DNA of 64,000 nt. Source: Pseudomonadota bacterium. Lineage in GTDB: Bacteria; Pseudomonadota; Gammaproteobacteria; Burkholderiales; Rhodocyclaceae. The notes under the pieces were generated by a model, which was not told the DNA's origin, made no database searches, and worked only from the letters and a program-made list of their open reading frames with translations. Positions within the stretch are counted from its first letter, which is position 1. Every line of letters begins with the position of its first letter. The stretch is from positions 1-64,000 of the forward strand of contig JAGTRW010000008.1 in the NCBI GenBank assembly GCA_018262095.1, given 5' to 3'. Both the position numbers and the translations under genes were made by a program. Shown one piece after another: positions 15,771-25,907 of this stretch.

Positions 15771-15813
15771 GTAGCACGAGTGTGCTACATTGGCGTGACT
15801 GACTCACGCCAAT
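15771..15813 (+). promoter_or_regulatory. Twin palindromes upstream of the toxin-antitoxin operon
   Basis: GTAGCAC-GAGT-GTGCTAC (15771-15788) is directly followed by ATTGGCGTGA-CTGAC-TCACGCCAAT (15789-15813). The second palindrome covers a potential ATG at 15812 and ends next to the ribosome site of the antitoxin gene. Ribbon-helix-helix antitoxins usually bind such dyads to autoregulate. Confidence 0.65.
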
Positions 15814-15823
15814 GGAGAATGCC

Positions 15824-16108
15824 GTGTCCACCACCACCATCCGCTTGCCAGAAGACCTCAAGGCTCGAGTGGTCGAAGCAGCGAAACGTACAGGAACGAC
15901 CGCGCATGGCTTTATCCTCGAGGCCATTGCGCAGAAGGCTGAACGCGATGAACGGCGCGCCGATTTCGAAGCGCTCGCCGAGCAGCGCATGGCGCGCCTC
16001 GCCGCCTCGGGAAAAGCGGTGGCTTGGCAGGAAATGCGCCGCTATCTCGAAGATCGCGCTGCCGGGAAGGCGGCCAAGCGCCCGCTGGCGCGTGATCTGG
16101 CGCGCTGA
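15824..16108 (+). CDS. Ribbon-helix-helix antitoxin
   Basis: The first 45 residues form a ribbon-helix-helix domain (STTTIRLPEDLKARVVEAAK, then TAHGFILEAIAQKAE). The rest is charged and Ala-rich, with AWQEMRRYLEDRAAG, a typical toxin-wrapping tail. The GTG at 15824 is preferred: GGAG lies six bases upstream, and the ATG at 15812 is buried in the operator palindrome. Starting there gives 94 residues. It precedes the toxin gene by three bases, and the protein should both neutralise that toxin and repress the operon. Confidence 0.85.
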   Translation: MSTTTIRLPEDLKARVVEAAKRTGTTAHGFILEAIAQKAERDERRADFEALAEQRMARLAASGKAVAWQEMRRYLEDRAAGKAAKRPLARDLAR

Positions 16109-16110
16109 GC

Positions 16111-16407
16111 TTGTCGCGTATCGAGCTGGCGCCCGAGGTCGGCGACGATTTTGACCGTATCGTTGACCACCTCGCCGAGCATCGTGTTGAAAATCCGGAG
16201 TTGCGAATCCGCGAAATCATCGAGGCGATCAACGTGCTGGAGTTCAATCCGCTGATCGGTCGCCCCGTGCTCAACGACAAGCGGGAACTGGTGATCGGGC
16301 GTCGGTCACACGGCTATCTGGCGCTCTACCGCTACGTGCTCGAGGTCGACACGGTATTCATCCTGGCCATTCGCAGCCAGCGGGAAGCTGGCCATCCCGA
16401 GTCCTAA
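16111..16407 (+). CDS. RelE/ParE-family toxin
   Basis: This is a 98-residue toxin starting at TTG. Family stretches are IELAPEVGDDFDRIVDHLAE, LEFNPLIGRPV, and the final strands HGYLALYRYVLEVDTVFILA followed by IRSQREAGH. The pattern is closest to ParE/RelE toxins that work with ribbon-helix-helix antitoxins; ParE members poison gyrase and RelE members cleave mRNA, and the sequence does not settle which. The gene follows the antitoxin by three bases in the same operon. Confidence 0.85.
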   Translation: MSRIELAPEVGDDFDRIVDHLAEHRVENPELRIREIIEAINVLEFNPLIGRPVLNDKRELVIGRRSHGYLALYRYVLEVDTVFILAIRSQREAGHPES

Positions 16408-16504
16408 GGCGATGTCGCCCCGGCGTGCTTTCGTGAGCCTCGATGTGCGCAGAGATTTCTCCCGTCGGTCGAAATGACACCGCCTGTTGCTCAGCTCTGC
16501 CGCG

Positions 16505-18313
16505 CTAACTCGCTGTTTTGGTCGGCGAATCCTTGAGCGTCACGGTGCGGTTGAAGACCGGCGCGCCGTCCTGCGAGTCGATGCGGTCGGCGACGAAGTA
16601 GCCGTGACGTTCGAACTGGAAGCGCTCTTCGGGCTTGGCCTGCTTGAGCGCCGGTTCGAGCCAGGCGGTGATGAGCTTGACGCTGTTCGGGTTGATGTCG
16701 TCGATGAAGTTGCGCTCGAGTTCGGGCGCATCGCCTTCGCGCCTTGATCCTGGCGCGGGATAGGCGAACAGCTTGTCGTAGAGCCGAACTTCGGCGGCGT
16801 AGCCGGCGGCGACCGAAACCCAGTGCAGGTTGCCCTTGACCTTGACGCTGTCCGATCCCGGGGTGCCGCTCTTGGTCTCGGGCAGGTAGTCGCAATGCAC
16901 GGCGGTGATCCGGCCGGCCTCGTCCTTTTCGCAGCCGGTGCATTTGACCACGTAGCCGTGACGCAGCCGCGCCATATTGCCCGGGAACAGGCGGCGGTAG
17001 CCTTTGCTCGGCACCTCCATGAAGTCCTCGCGCTCGATCCACAACTCGCGCGAAAAAGGCATGGTGCGCGTGCCGAATTCGGGCTTGAACGGGTGGTTAT
17101 GAACGACGCAGTCTTCGCTCTGGCCGGCCGGGTAGTTGTCGATGACGAGCTTCAACGGGTCGAGAACGGCGAAGCGGCGTTCGGTCGATTCGTTCATCAC
17201 TTCGCGCATCGCTTCTTCGAGCAGCGTGTATTCGATCAGCGAGTCCGACTTGGAGACGCCGACGCGTTCGGCGAACAGGCGGAAGCCCTCGGGCGTATAG
17301 CCGCGGCGGCGCGCGCCGACCAGCGTCGGCAAGCGCGGGTCGTCCCAGCCGGTCACGTGTTTTTCCTCGACGAGCTGGATCAGCTTGCGCTTGGAGAGGA
17401 TCACGTAGGTCAGGTTGAGGCGAGAGAACTCGATCTGTTGCGGCACCGGGCGTTGCAGCAGACCGCCGGCGGCGAGGTGGTCGAGCAGCCAGTCGTAGAA
17501 CGGGCGCTGGTCCTCGAACTCGAGCGTGCAGATCGAGTGCGTGATGTTTTCGAGCGCGTCCTCGATCGGGTGGGCGAAGGTGTACATCGGGTAGACGCAC
17601 CATTTGTCGCCGGTGTTGTGATGCGTCGCGTGGCGGATGCGGTAGATCGCCGGGTCGCGCAGGTTGATGTTGGGCGATGCCATGTCGATCCTGGCGCGCA
17701 GGATCTGCGTGCCGTCGGCGAATTCGCCGGCCTGCATGCGTTTGAATAGGTCCATGTTCTCCGCGACGCTGCGGCCCCGGTACGGCGAGTCCTTGCCCGC
17801 TTGCGTCAGCGTGCCGCGGTTGGCGCGCATCTCGTCGGCGTTCTGGCTGTCGACGTAGGCGTTGCCCGATTCGATCAGGTATTCGGCGCAGGCGACCATC
17901 CAGTCGAAATAGTTGGAAGCGAAGTAGAGGTTGTCCTCCTGCTCGTCCTGCCACGAAAAACCGAGCCAGCGCACGGCGTCGATGATCGACTCGACGTATT
18001 CCTTCTCTTCCTTTTCCGGATTGGTGTCGTCGAAGCGCAGGTGGCAGCGGCCGCCGTAGTCGCGCGCCAGACCGAAGTTGAGGCAGATCGACTTGGCATG
18101 GCCGAAGTGCAGATAGCCGTTGGGCTCCGGCGGGAAGCGCGTACGAATCTTTGCCGTATCAGGCGCGCCGCAGAGCTGCTGCGGTCCGAGGCCGGGCTGC
18201 CCCGACCAGCGCCGGGGGGCAAACTTGTCGGCGGCCAGTTCGGCATCGATGATGTTGCGGATGAAATTGGTCGCCGGGGCGACGGTAGGGGCATCTTTTG
18301 GGGCGTTGCTCAC
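16505..18313 (-). CDS. glnS: Glutaminyl-tRNA synthetase
   Basis: This is a 602-residue class I synthetase that charges tRNA-Gln with glutamine. The HIGH-type motif is FPPEPNGYLHFGHAKSICL (about residues 60-78), and the KMSKS-type motif is VILSKRKLIQLV. The catalytic core also shows RFDDTNPEKE, and the C-terminal half has the beta-barrel anticodon-binding region (RLYDKLFAYPAPG, LERNFIDDINPNS). The length fits the family with a short N-terminal extension. It is a single gene with no obvious operon partner. Confidence 0.96.
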   Translation of the reverse strand: MSNAPKDAPTVAPATNFIRNIIDAELAADKFAPRRWSGQPGLGPQQLCGAPDTAKIRTRFPPEPNGYLHFGHAKSICLNFGLARDYGGRCHLRFDDTNPEKEEKEYVESIIDAVRWLGFSWQDEQEDNLYFASNYFDWMVACAEYLIESGNAYVDSQNADEMRANRGTLTQAGKDSPYRGRSVAENMDLFKRMQAGEFADGTQILRARIDMASPNINLRDPAIYRIRHATHHNTGDKWCVYPMYTFAHPIEDALENITHSICTLEFEDQRPFYDWLLDHLAAGGLLQRPVPQQIEFSRLNLTYVILSKRKLIQLVEEKHVTGWDDPRLPTLVGARRRGYTPEGFRLFAERVGVSKSDSLIEYTLLEEAMREVMNESTERRFAVLDPLKLVIDNYPAGQSEDCVVHNHPFKPEFGTRTMPFSRELWIEREDFMEVPSKGYRRLFPGNMARLRHGYVVKCTGCEKDEAGRITAVHCDYLPETKSGTPGSDSVKVKGNLHWVSVAAGYAAEVRLYDKLFAYPAPGSRREGDAPELERNFIDDINPNSVKLITAWLEPALKQAKPEERFQFERHGYFVADRIDSQDGAPVFNRTVTLKDSPTKTAS

Positions 18314-18432
18314 GGCGCAGTCCTTGATTCCAGAAGACCGCTATTTTAACCGGTGGCCGCGCCAAAACGCTTAATTGGGCGACGAAAACCAGTCGCCCGC
18401 GGCGCTGTCGTTCGGATACGCCATGAGGTGGG

Positions 18433-18465
18433 CCGTTCATGGTTCGCCAGGCTCACCACGAACGG
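18433..18465. repeat. 33-bp palindromic intergenic repeat
   Basis: CCGTTCATGGT at the left pairs with ACCACGAACGG at the right around a GCC-A-GGC centre, with few mismatches. The type (CCGTTC ... GAACGG with a GGCTCACC core) is one I associate with dispersed palindromic elements in environmental proteobacterial genomes. It lies between glnS and the next gene and may act as a bidirectional hairpin. Confidence 0.6.
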
Positions 18466-18513
18466 CTTAACTCAACGATGTCGTACAGAGCGGGGCTTTT
18501 CCCGCTTGACGGG

Positions 18514-19455
18514 CTATTTCTGCTCTGCGGCAGCGGCCTTTTTCGCGGCTTTGTGAGCCACCGGTGTCATCTTGTAACGGTAAACCTCGGAGATCTCGCG
18601 GTCGTAGCCAGGATAAAAGCCCTTGACCATTCCCAATACGATGCGGCTGCCGCGATTGAACAGCACCAGCAGTTCGCCGGTCTTCGGGTCGACGCCGCCG
18701 GCCTCGATCTCGCCCTGGCGCTTGACGTCGAGGAAAGTCTTTTCACGAACGACGGGGGCGTAGGATTTATCGCTCACGTCGACGCGGTAGAGATTGTCGG
18801 GTTCGTCGAGATCGGCGGTGCCGTCGTCGGCGGTGACGAACAGCTTACCTTTCCAGTAGTGGATCCCCTGGATCCATTGCGGCACCGGCTGCAGGTGAAC
18901 CTTGCGCAGGAACTTGCCGGTATCGAGGCTGTATTCGTAGATGTAGCGGCCGCTTTCCTCGCCGACCCAGGAGACCATCCAGACCGTCCGCTTGTCGGTA
19001 TCGACGCAGATTCCGGAGACTTCCTGCTGGCCGCTCGACGGTTCGAAACTGAACGTCCGCTTGAGCTTCAAGGTGTCGGCATCGTGGATCGCGATCTGAA
19101 TGTCCTTGCCGACGCCGTCCATGAAGTTTTCGGCACTGACGAAGACCTCGCCGTTGAACACGTCGATTCCGCCAATGTGATTGGAGGCGATCGGGTAGCC
19201 TTCAAACGGCGTTTCGTTGGCCAGCAGCAGCTTGCCGTTCTTGTCGTGCTTGTAGAGCGCCTTGCTGCCGCTCACATAATAATAATTGCCATCGCTGGCG
19301 ACGCCCTGGCGGCCCTTGACTTCAAACGAGTCGATCCGGGTGTATTCGTATTTGGCTTGTTGATTCGGCTGCTTGGGTCCGGCTTGCGCCGGAGCGGCGC
19401 AAGACAAGGCGCCGAGCAACAGCGGTAGGGCAATGAGACGACAGCGTTTAAGCAT
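18514..19455 (-). CDS. Secreted beta-propeller-like protein of unknown function
   Basis: This is a 313-residue protein with a signal peptide (LIALPLLLGALSCAAPAQAG). The mature part shows repeated four-strand blocks typical of a propeller: GRQGVASDGNYYYVSGSKAL, HIGGIDVFNGEVFVSAENF, VSGICVDTDKRTVWMVSWVG, IQGIHYWKGKLFVTADDG and IEAGGVDPKTGELLVLFNRG. The C-terminus is Lys/Ala-rich. The ATG at 19455 has an AAGGAGGT ribosome site. No catalytic motif is recognised; a periplasmic binding or lactonase-like role is possible but not supported. Confidence 0.82.
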   Translation of the reverse strand: MLKRCRLIALPLLLGALSCAAPAQAGPKQPNQQAKYEYTRIDSFEVKGRQGVASDGNYYYVSGSKALYKHDKNGKLLLANETPFEGYPIASNHIGGIDVFNGEVFVSAENFMDGVGKDIQIAIHDADTLKLKRTFSFEPSSGQQEVSGICVDTDKRTVWMVSWVGEESGRYIYEYSLDTGKFLRKVHLQPVPQWIQGIHYWKGKLFVTADDGTADLDEPDNLYRVDVSDKSYAPVVREKTFLDVKRQGEIEAGGVDPKTGELLVLFNRGSRIVLGMVKGFYPGYDREISEVYRYKMTPVAHKAAKKAAAAEQK

Positions 19456-19683
19456 GACAGACCTCCTTGAATACATCTTGTTTGACTTGGGTTTTATAAG
19501 AAATCGAAAAATTACGTTTTCGTAAACAAACATAATTTTCCAAATCGGACATTATTTCAAGGGCATGCCGTTGTCAATAGAATTGCTTGCCGGGTCAGCG
19601 AGGGATCCATTCGCATGCTGGCACCGCAGTCCTGTCTGCAGGAGCGCTTCAAGGTCTATTGCCGCCAACGAGCTCTCTAGCGA

Positions 19684-22600
19684 TTGACTATATCCGCGCG
19701 CCATTGCAAAACGATTACCGGGCGCTTGGGCGGTTCAGCCAGTAGCGCATCAATTGCATCCTCCGCGTGGTCGATTCGACAAACTGTTAAAATCGCGCTC
19801 GTTCATCCGCTCAAGAAACGCCATCAAATTGCCCCTATCTATCTCTTTCCCGCGCCCTACTTGCCGTTTTCTCGTCCATTGAAGCGTAATTCCGAGTTCG
19901 CCGACTGCCTTGCCGTCGACCAGCGCCGTCTGCGTTCGCTGGCGCGCGACTTGCGCCACCTGTTTGGCGCCAAGCGCGATGCGGTGCTCGCCGACTACGA
20001 GCGGCTGCTCGAAAGGTCGCGTGCCGCCGTTGCCGTGCGCCGCGAACGGCTGCCCAAGCCCGAGTTTGCCGATGATCTGCCGGTCAATTCGCGGCGCGCC
20101 GAGATCGGCGAACTGATCGAAAAGCACCAGGTGGTGATCGTCTGCGGCGAAACGGGTTCGGGCAAGACGACGCAGATTCCCAAGATCTGCCTTGAGCTCG
20201 GTCGCGGCACCACCGGGCTGATCGGCCACACGCAGCCGCGCCGCATCGCCGCGCGCGCAACCGCGTCGCGCATCGCGCAGGAGCTGCAAAGCGAGCTCGG
20301 CACCCACGTCGGCTACAAGATCCGCTTTGCCGACCGAACGTCGCCACAGTCGTACATCAAGCTGATGACCGACGGCATCCTGCTCGCCGAGACGCAGGGC
20401 GACCCCTGGCTCTTGCAGTACGACACGCTGATCCTCGATGAGGCGCACGAGCGCAGCCTCAACATCGATTTTCTGCTCGGCTACCTCAAGCAGATCCTGG
20501 GGAAGCGTCCCGACCTCAAGCTGATCATCACTTCGGCGACGATCGACGCCGAGCGCTTTGCGCAGCACTTCGCAGTGGACGGAAAAGCGGCGCCGGTGAT
20601 CGAGGTTTCCGGTCGCATGTATCCGGTCGAGGTGCGTTACCGCCCGGTGCAGGACGAGGAGGCCGAAAAAGACGACGAGCGCGATCTCTACGACGCGATC
20701 GTCGACGCCTGCGACGAACTTTCTCGTTGCGGACCCGGCGACGTGCTGGTCTTCCTGCCCGGTGAGCGCGAGATCCGCGAAGCCGCCGAGGCGCTGCGCA
20801 AGCACGCGTTTACGCGTGGCGGCCAGCACCCGGAAATCCTGCCGCTGTTCGCACGCCTGTCGGCCGAGGAGCAGTCGCGCATTTTCCGCGCGCACAACGG
20901 CAGAAGAATCGTTCTGGCGACCAACGTCGCCGAAACCTCGCTGACCGTTCCGGGAATCCGCTACGTCGTCGATTCGGGTCTGGCGCGCGTAAAACGCGGC
21001 CGGGTCGCCGCCGGCGTGTGCATCCGCCTCTACGACGAGCAGGCGTTCGCGCTACGCCCGCCTTACGCCGATCCCGAAATCCTGCGCTCGTCGCTGGCCG
21101 GCGTGATCCTGCGAATGAAAGCGCTGCGCATCGGCGACGTCGAGGACTTTCCGTTCATCGAAGCGCCGCCGCCCAAGGCGATCAGCGACGGCTACCAGCT
21201 GCTGCTCGAGCTCGGCGCGGTGAGCGAAGACCATGCGCTGACCAAGATTGGCCAGGAGCTCGCGGCGATGCCGCTCGACCCGCGCGTCGCGCGAATGATC
21301 GTCGCCGCGCGCGACGAAGGCTGTCTTGCGGAAATGCTGGTGATCGCCGCCGCGCTGACCGTCCAGGACCCGCGCGAGCGCCCGCAGGAGCGCCAGGGCA
21401 GCGCCGATACGGCGCACCAGAAGTTCGCCGACGAGAAGTCCGAGTTCCTCTCGTGGCTCAAGCTCTGGAACTGGTACGAGGCCGAAGTCGAGCACAAGAA
21501 GTCGCAGCGCAAGCTGGTCGAGGCGTGCCATGAAAACTATCTGTCGGCGCTGCGCATGCGCGAGTGGCGCGACATTCACAGCCAACTGCACAGCCTGGCT
21601 GCTGAAAATCAATGGAAGGAAAATCAGATTCCGGCCACCTACGACGCGATCCACCGCGCGTTGCTCGCCGGCCTCTTGGGCAATATCGGCTGCAAGTCGG
21701 AGGACTCCGGCTACTACCTCGGCGCGCGCGGGATGAAGTTCCTGATCCATCCTGGCTCGGCACTCAACAAAAAGGCCGGGAAATGGATCGCCGCGGCCGA
21801 GATTACCGAGACGTCGAAGCTCTTCGCGCGCTGCGTCGCGCGAATCGAGCCGGACTGGCTCGAGAGAGTGGGCGCACATCTCATCAAGCGCAGCTGGTTC
21901 GATCCGCACTGGGAAAAGAAGGCGATGCAGGTCGTCGCCTTCGAGCGATCGACGCTCTACGGAATCGTCGTGCACCCCAACAAGCGCGTTAATTTCGGTC
22001 CGATGAATCCGGCCGAGGCGCGCGAGATCTTCATCCGCCAGGCGCTGGTCGGCGGCGAAGTGAGCGAGGAATTCGCGCGACGCTGGGCATTCTTCAACCA
22101 CAACCACCAACTGATGCTCGACATCGAGACGCTAGAGCACAAGTCGCGGCGTCCCGACGTGCTGGTCGACGACGAACTGATCTACGCCTTTTACGATCAG
22201 ATTATCCCCGAGGGGCTCGCCAACGGCGCCGAGTTCGACAAGTGGCGGCGCGACGCCGAGCGCGACGACAAGGAACTGCTCTACCTCAAGCGCGAAGACC
22301 TGATGCGCCACGAGGCGGCGGGGGTGACCACCGAAGCCTTTCCGCACGAGATCAAATTGGGCGGCGTCGAGTTTGCGCTCGCCTACCATTTTGAGCCTGG
22401 TTCGCCCAAGGACGGCGTCACCTTGACCGTGCCGCTGGCGCAACTCAACCAGATCCCGGCAGCGCGCTGCGAGTGGCTGGTTCCCGGGCTGCTCAAGGAA
22501 AAAGTGATCGGCCTCGTCAAGACGCTGCCGCAGAAGATCCGCTCGAAGCTGGTTCCGGTTCCCGATTTCGCTGCCGAGTTCGTCGCCGCGACTCCGCCTT

Positions 22601-23715
22601 CGGACAAGCCGCTGGTCGGGGCGCTGATCGCCTACATCCTGGGTTCGCGCGGGCTCAATGCGCGCGGCTGGGAGATCACTCCCGACGCTTTCCGCCCCGA
22701 CGCGCTGCCGGCGCACCTTTCGTTCAACTTCAAGCTGGTCGACGAGAACGATCGGCAGCTCGGCCTGTCGCGCAGCCTCACCGAGCTGCGCGGCGAGTGG
22801 GGCGGCCAGGCCAAGCAGGAGTTTTCCGAACTGCACGAGACGCCGTCCGAATACTCGGGGATGACCGACTGGACCTTCGGCGAATTGCCCGAACTGATGG
22901 AAGTTGACGTCGGCGGCGGCCAGATGGTCGTCGGCTACCCGGGGCTCGCCGACGACGGCGAGTCGGTCTCGCTGTGCGTCTTCGATACCGCCGAGGAGGC
23001 CCGAGAGTCGCACGCGGGCGGGTTGCTGCGCCTCTACATGCTGCAGTTTCGTGAGCAGCTCAAGTACTTCGAGAAGAACCTGCCGGGGCTGACCCAAATG
23101 GCGATGGCTTTCATGCCGCTCGGTTCGCGCGACGATCTGCGCCGCCAGTTGATCGACTTGACTTTCGCTCGCGCCTGCCTCGTCGAGCCCTGGCCGACCG
23201 ACGCGGCGAGCTTCAAGCTGCGCTGCGCAGAAGCCAAGTCGCGGCTCGGCCTGCTGGCGCAGGAGATTTGCCGCTTGGTCGGGCAGATTCTGACCGACTG
23301 GCAAGCGCTGCAAAAGAAGTTGCCCGCGTTCAAGGTCCATGCGGCGGCGTTGCAGGACGTCGACAAACAGCTGGCGCGGCTGATCGGCAAGCGCTTCATC
23401 GCCGACACGCCGTTCGAGCGTTTGCAGCACTATCCGCGCTACCTCAAGGCGATCGCGCTACGCCTCGACAAGCTCAAGGCTGGCGGCAGCGATGGTGCGG
23501 CGCGCGACGCACGATTGCTCGCCGAGTTTGCACCGCTATGGACCAATTATGAGCGACGCGCGATCGTTCTCGCCAAGCAGGGCGTCACGGATCCCCAAGT
23601 CGAGCAGTTCCGCTGGCTGCTCGAAGAACTTCGCGTGCAGCTCTTCGCGCAGGAGTTGCGCACTCCAGCGCCGGTGTCGACCAAGCGGCTGCAGAAGATG
23701 TGGGACGCGATTTAA
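19684..23715 (+). CDS. hrpA: ATP-dependent RNA helicase HrpA (DEAH box)
   Basis: This is a very large DEAH-box helicase of the HrpA type, about 1280-1340 residues depending on the start. Walker A is [13 protein letters not shown], motif II is [10 protein letters not shown], motif III is ITSATID, and motifs V and VI are [20 protein letters not shown] and QPRR-type basic residues. The ratchet/OB domains and the long DUF3418-type C-terminal extension follow. HrpA acts on structured RNA and on stalled ribosomes. The first 60 residues from the TTG at 19684 look non-conserved; TTG 19879 is a more family-like start. The stop abuts the next gene directly. Confidence 0.95.
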   Translation: MTISARHCKTITGRLGGSASSASIASSAWSIRQTVKIALVHPLKKRHQIAPIYLFPAPYLPFSRPLKRNSEFADCLAVDQRRLRSLARDLRHLFGAKRDAVLADYERLLERSRAAVAVRRERLPKPEFADDLPVNSRRAEIGELIEKHQVVIVCGETGSGKTTQIPKICLELGRGTTGLIGHTQPRRIAARATASRIAQELQSELGTHVGYKIRFADRTSPQSYIKLMTDGILLAETQGDPWLLQYDTLILDEAHERSLNIDFLLGYLKQILGKRPDLKLIITSATIDAERFAQHFAVDGKAAPVIEVSGRMYPVEVRYRPVQDEEAEKDDERDLYDAIVDACDELSRCGPGDVLVFLPGEREIREAAEALRKHAFTRGGQHPEILPLFARLSAEEQSRIFRAHNGRRIVLATNVAETSLTVPGIRYVVDSGLARVKRGRVAAGVCIRLYDEQAFALRPPYADPEILRSSLAGVILRMKALRIGDVEDFPFIEAPPPKAISDGYQLLLELGAVSEDHALTKIGQELAAMPLDPRVARMIVAARDEGCLAEMLVIAAALTVQDPRERPQERQGSADTAHQKFADEKSEFLSWLKLWNWYEAEVEHKKSQRKLVEACHENYLSALRMREWRDIHSQLHSLAAENQWKENQIPATYDAIHRALLAGLLGNIGCKSEDSGYYLGARGMKFLIHPGSALNKKAGKWIAAAEITETSKLFARCVARIEPDWLERVGAHLIKRSWFDPHWEKKAMQVVAFERSTLYGIVVHPNKRVNFGPMNPAEAREIFIRQALVGGEVSEEFARRWAFFNHNHQLMLDIETLEHKSRRPDVLVDDELIYAFYDQIIPEGLANGAEFDKWRRDAERDDKELLYLKREDLMRHEAAGVTTEAFPHEIKLGGVEFALAYHFEPGSPKDGVTLTVPLAQLNQIPAARCEWLVPGLLKEKVIGLVKTLPQKIRSKLVPVPDFAAEFVAATPPSDKPLVGALIAYILGSRGLNARGWEITPDAFRPDALPAHLSFNFKLVDENDRQLGLSRSLTELRGEWGGQAKQEFSELHETPSEYSGMTDWTFGELPELMEVDVGGGQMVVGYPGLADDGESVSLCVFDTAEEARESHAGGLLRLYMLQFREQLKYFEKNLPGLTQMAMAFMPLGSRDDLRRQLIDLTFARACLVEPWPTDAASFKLRCAEAKSRLGLLAQEICRLVGQILTDWQALQKKLPAFKVHAAALQDVDKQLARLIGKRFIADTPFERLQHYPRYLKAIALRLDKLKAGGSDGAARDARLLAEFAPLWTNYERRAIVLAKQGVTDPQVEQFRWLLEELRVQLFAQELRTPAPVSTKRLQKMWDAI

Positions 23716-24459
23716 ATGGCTGAAGTCATGCTGGCGCTGCGGCGCAGCCTGACGACGCTCGGCCGCGGCCGCGTCTGGCTGTCTATGCTGGCGCCGGCGA
23801 TCGTCGCGGTGATCGCCATGCTCGGCCTGTCGGTCTTGCTGCTCGAACGCTTGATCGCCGCTTTTGTCGAGCAGCCGCCGATGAGCTGGATCGCCGCCTG
23901 GGGCGCTTTCTGGCTCGCCAAGCTGCTGGCGGCGTTGGGCGGCTGGCTGTTGATCCTCTCGGCGAGCTATCTTCTGGCCATGCTGCTCACGGCGATCATC
24001 GTTCTGCCGCTGTTGCTGGGCCATCTGGCATCAGTCGACTATCCCGATCTCGCCGCTTTGGGGCGCGACAGCGTCGTCGCGTCGACCTGGAACAGCATCT
24101 CGGCCGCGCTGCTGTTCATCGTCGGCTGGTTGCTCACCATGCCGCTGTGGCTGATCCCCGGGCTCGGTCTGCTGTTGCCGCTGTTCTGGATGGCTTGGCT
24201 CAACCGCCGTACCTTCGCCTTCGACGCGCTGGCGGCGCACGCGACCGATGGCGAGTGGCGCGAACTGCGCCGCGCGCAGGCGCTGCCGCTACTGGTGCTG
24301 GGCCTCGCCATGGCGCTGCTCGCGCACGTTCCTTTGCTCGGGCTGCTGGCGCCTTCGCTGGCCGCGCTGGCGTATATTCATTTTTGTCTTGAGGCGTTGC
24401 GCCGCTTGCGGCAGGGCGCGGTCGTCGCGGTTATTGAAAATTCGGAGGGCAGGCAATGA
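23716..24459 (+). CDS. EI24-domain membrane protein (CysZ-like)
   Basis: This is a 247-residue integral membrane protein with six or so hydrophobic segments. The pattern LRRSLTTLGRGRVWLSMLAP at the N-terminus and the long amphipathic middle match the EI24/CysZ superfamily. CysZ itself carries sulfate, but distant betaproteobacterial members are uncharacterised and this one is not next to cysteine genes. It begins immediately after the hrpA stop and overlaps the next gene by four bases (ATGA), so the three genes are probably co-transcribed. Confidence 0.8.
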   Translation: MAEVMLALRRSLTTLGRGRVWLSMLAPAIVAVIAMLGLSVLLLERLIAAFVEQPPMSWIAAWGAFWLAKLLAALGGWLLILSASYLLAMLLTAIIVLPLLLGHLASVDYPDLAALGRDSVVASTWNSISAALLFIVGWLLTMPLWLIPGLGLLLPLFWMAWLNRRTFAFDALAAHATDGEWRELRRAQALPLLVLGLAMALLAHVPLLGLLAPSLAALAYIHFCLEALRRLRQGAVVAVIENSEGRQ

Positions 24460-25211
24460 ACTTTGGTGCGATCATCATCGGCGACGAAATCCTTTCGGGA
24501 AAACGCGTCGACCGGCATTTTTCAAAAATGACCGAACTGCTCGGTGCGCGCGGCTTGCGGCTGTCGTGGGCAGAGTACCTCGGCGACGAGCGCGAGCGCA
24601 TCGCCGCGACGCTCAAACGTACTTTCGCTGCGGGCGACGCGGTGTTCTGCTTTGGCGGTATCGGCAACACGCCTGACGACCACACGCGGCAGGCCGCCGC
24701 ACTGGCCCTGGGCGTCGATCTGGCCTTGCATCCGGACGCCGAGCGCGAGATCCGCGCGCGCTTTGGTGAGCAGACCAACGAAACCCGTTTGTCGCTCGGC
24801 CGATTTCCGCTCGGCGTCGACATCGTTCCCAATCCGTTCAACCGCATCGCCGGATTCTGCGTCCGCGATCACTACTTCCTGCCGGGCTTCCCGCAAATGG
24901 CGCACCCGATGGCCGAGTGGGCGCTCGACACCTTTTACCGTCCTCTCTTCAACCTCAACCCGGTCGTCGATAAGGCTTTTTTGCTGACCGGGCCGAATGC
25001 CTACGAAAGCGCGCTGCTCGACCTGATGGAGCGCATCGTCGCCGATTACCCGACGCTGCGCCTCTTCAGCCTGCCGTCGATCGGTGACGACGGGCAACGG
25101 CGCCATCTGGAACTCGGCGTCGAAGGTGAAAAGGCGCTCGTCGACCAGGCGCTCGAAGAGATCAGGCTGGAAATCGAGCGGCGCGGCATCGCCTGGTGCT
25201 GGCGCGAATAG
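24456..25211 (+). CDS. CinA-N/MoaB-like molybdopterin-binding-fold protein
   Basis: This 251-residue protein begins with the MoCF/CinA fold: FGAIIIGDEILSGKRVDRH, then FCFGGIGNTPDDHTRQAAAL (the GGxGxTxDD-type pocket) and YFLPGFPQMAHPMAEW. Proteins of this size without the C-terminal deamidase domain of CinA are common in betaproteobacteria, and their reaction is not settled (possibly pyrophosphatase-type nucleotide metabolism). The start overlaps the EI24 gene by four bases, which suggests translational coupling. Confidence 0.85.
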   Translation: MNFGAIIIGDEILSGKRVDRHFSKMTELLGARGLRLSWAEYLGDERERIAATLKRTFAAGDAVFCFGGIGNTPDDHTRQAAALALGVDLALHPDAEREIRARFGEQTNETRLSLGRFPLGVDIVPNPFNRIAGFCVRDHYFLPGFPQMAHPMAEWALDTFYRPLFNLNPVVDKAFLLTGPNAYESALLDLMERIVADYPTLRLFSLPSIGDDGQRRHLELGVEGEKALVDQALEEIRLEIERRGIAWCWRE

Positions 25212-25235
25212 CCTTCTGGCGGGCTGCCAAACGAA

Positions 25236-25257
25236 GAAACCCCGTTTCCGGGGTTAT
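25236..25257 (-). terminator. Terminator of the phasin gene
   Basis: AACCCCG (25238-25244) and CGGGGTT (25249-25255) form a GC-rich stem with a four-base loop. In minus-strand direction it is followed by a T-rich run (TTTCTTCGTTT), so it should stop transcription from the phasin gene. Confidence 0.75.
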
Positions 25258-25292
25258 CCTGCATTGCGACTGGCGCTTTGGCGCGCGTGCGA

Positions 25293-25850
25293 TCAGGCTG
25301 TTTTCTTCTTGCCCGGCGCCGCTGAACTGACCGCATTGACCGTGGCATTGCTCGCCGTCGCGATATTGGCTTCGGCGATTTCGGCGGCCTGCTTGACGAC
25401 GTTCTTCATGTTGTCGAAGGCGGAACTTGCGGCTTCGAGCGCCGACTTGACCGCGGCGACGGCGACATCGGAACCCGCCGGGGCGTTTTTGGCGGCTTTG
25501 TCCATCAAGTTCGAGACCTGTTTCTGGAAGTCGCCGAACTGGCTTTCAAGCTGCTTGGACACTTCGTCTTTCGACTGCGCCGAAATCTCATAGAGGCTGC
25601 GGCTATAGGCGACGACCTGTTCGACGGCAGGCTGGATCTGGGCGGCGGTGATCGTCGCGGCTTCCTTCGGGTCCTTGGCGCCGAGCAGCGCCTTGGTGTT
25701 GGCCATGCCGTCTTCGAGCATCGAGCGCGCGGTGTTGAGGTTGAGCGCGGCGATTCGCTCGGCGCTGGCCAGTGCAGTATTCGCCAGCGACAGCATGGCG
25801 TCGACGGAAGCCTTGTTGGCTGCGGCAAATTGTTCGGGGGTCGTAAACAT
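25293..25850 (-). CDS. phaP: Phasin (PHA granule-associated protein)
   Basis: This is a 185-residue, Ala-rich, almost fully helical protein of the phasin_2 family. It starts FTTPEQFAAANKASVDAMLS and has the amphipathic repeat pattern typical of PhaP, with an Ala/Pro break (KNAPAGSDVAVAAVKSALEA). Phasins coat polyhydroxyalkanoate granules and limit their size. The ATG at 25850 follows an AAGGAG site. It has its own promoter region and terminator and lies just downstream of lptA, in the place where lptB would normally be found. Confidence 0.93.
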   Translation of the reverse strand: MFTTPEQFAAANKASVDAMLSLANTALASAERIAALNLNTARSMLEDGMANTKALLGAKDPKEAATITAAQIQPAVEQVVAYSRSLYEISAQSKDEVSKQLESQFGDFQKQVSNLMDKAAKNAPAGSDVAVAAVKSALEAASSAFDNMKNVVKQAAEIAEANIATASNATVNAVSSAAPGKKKTA

Positions 25851-25907
25851 GGTCAATCTCCTTGGAAAATAACGAGGACATGTGCAATGTTTAGAAAGGC
25901 AATCGTC

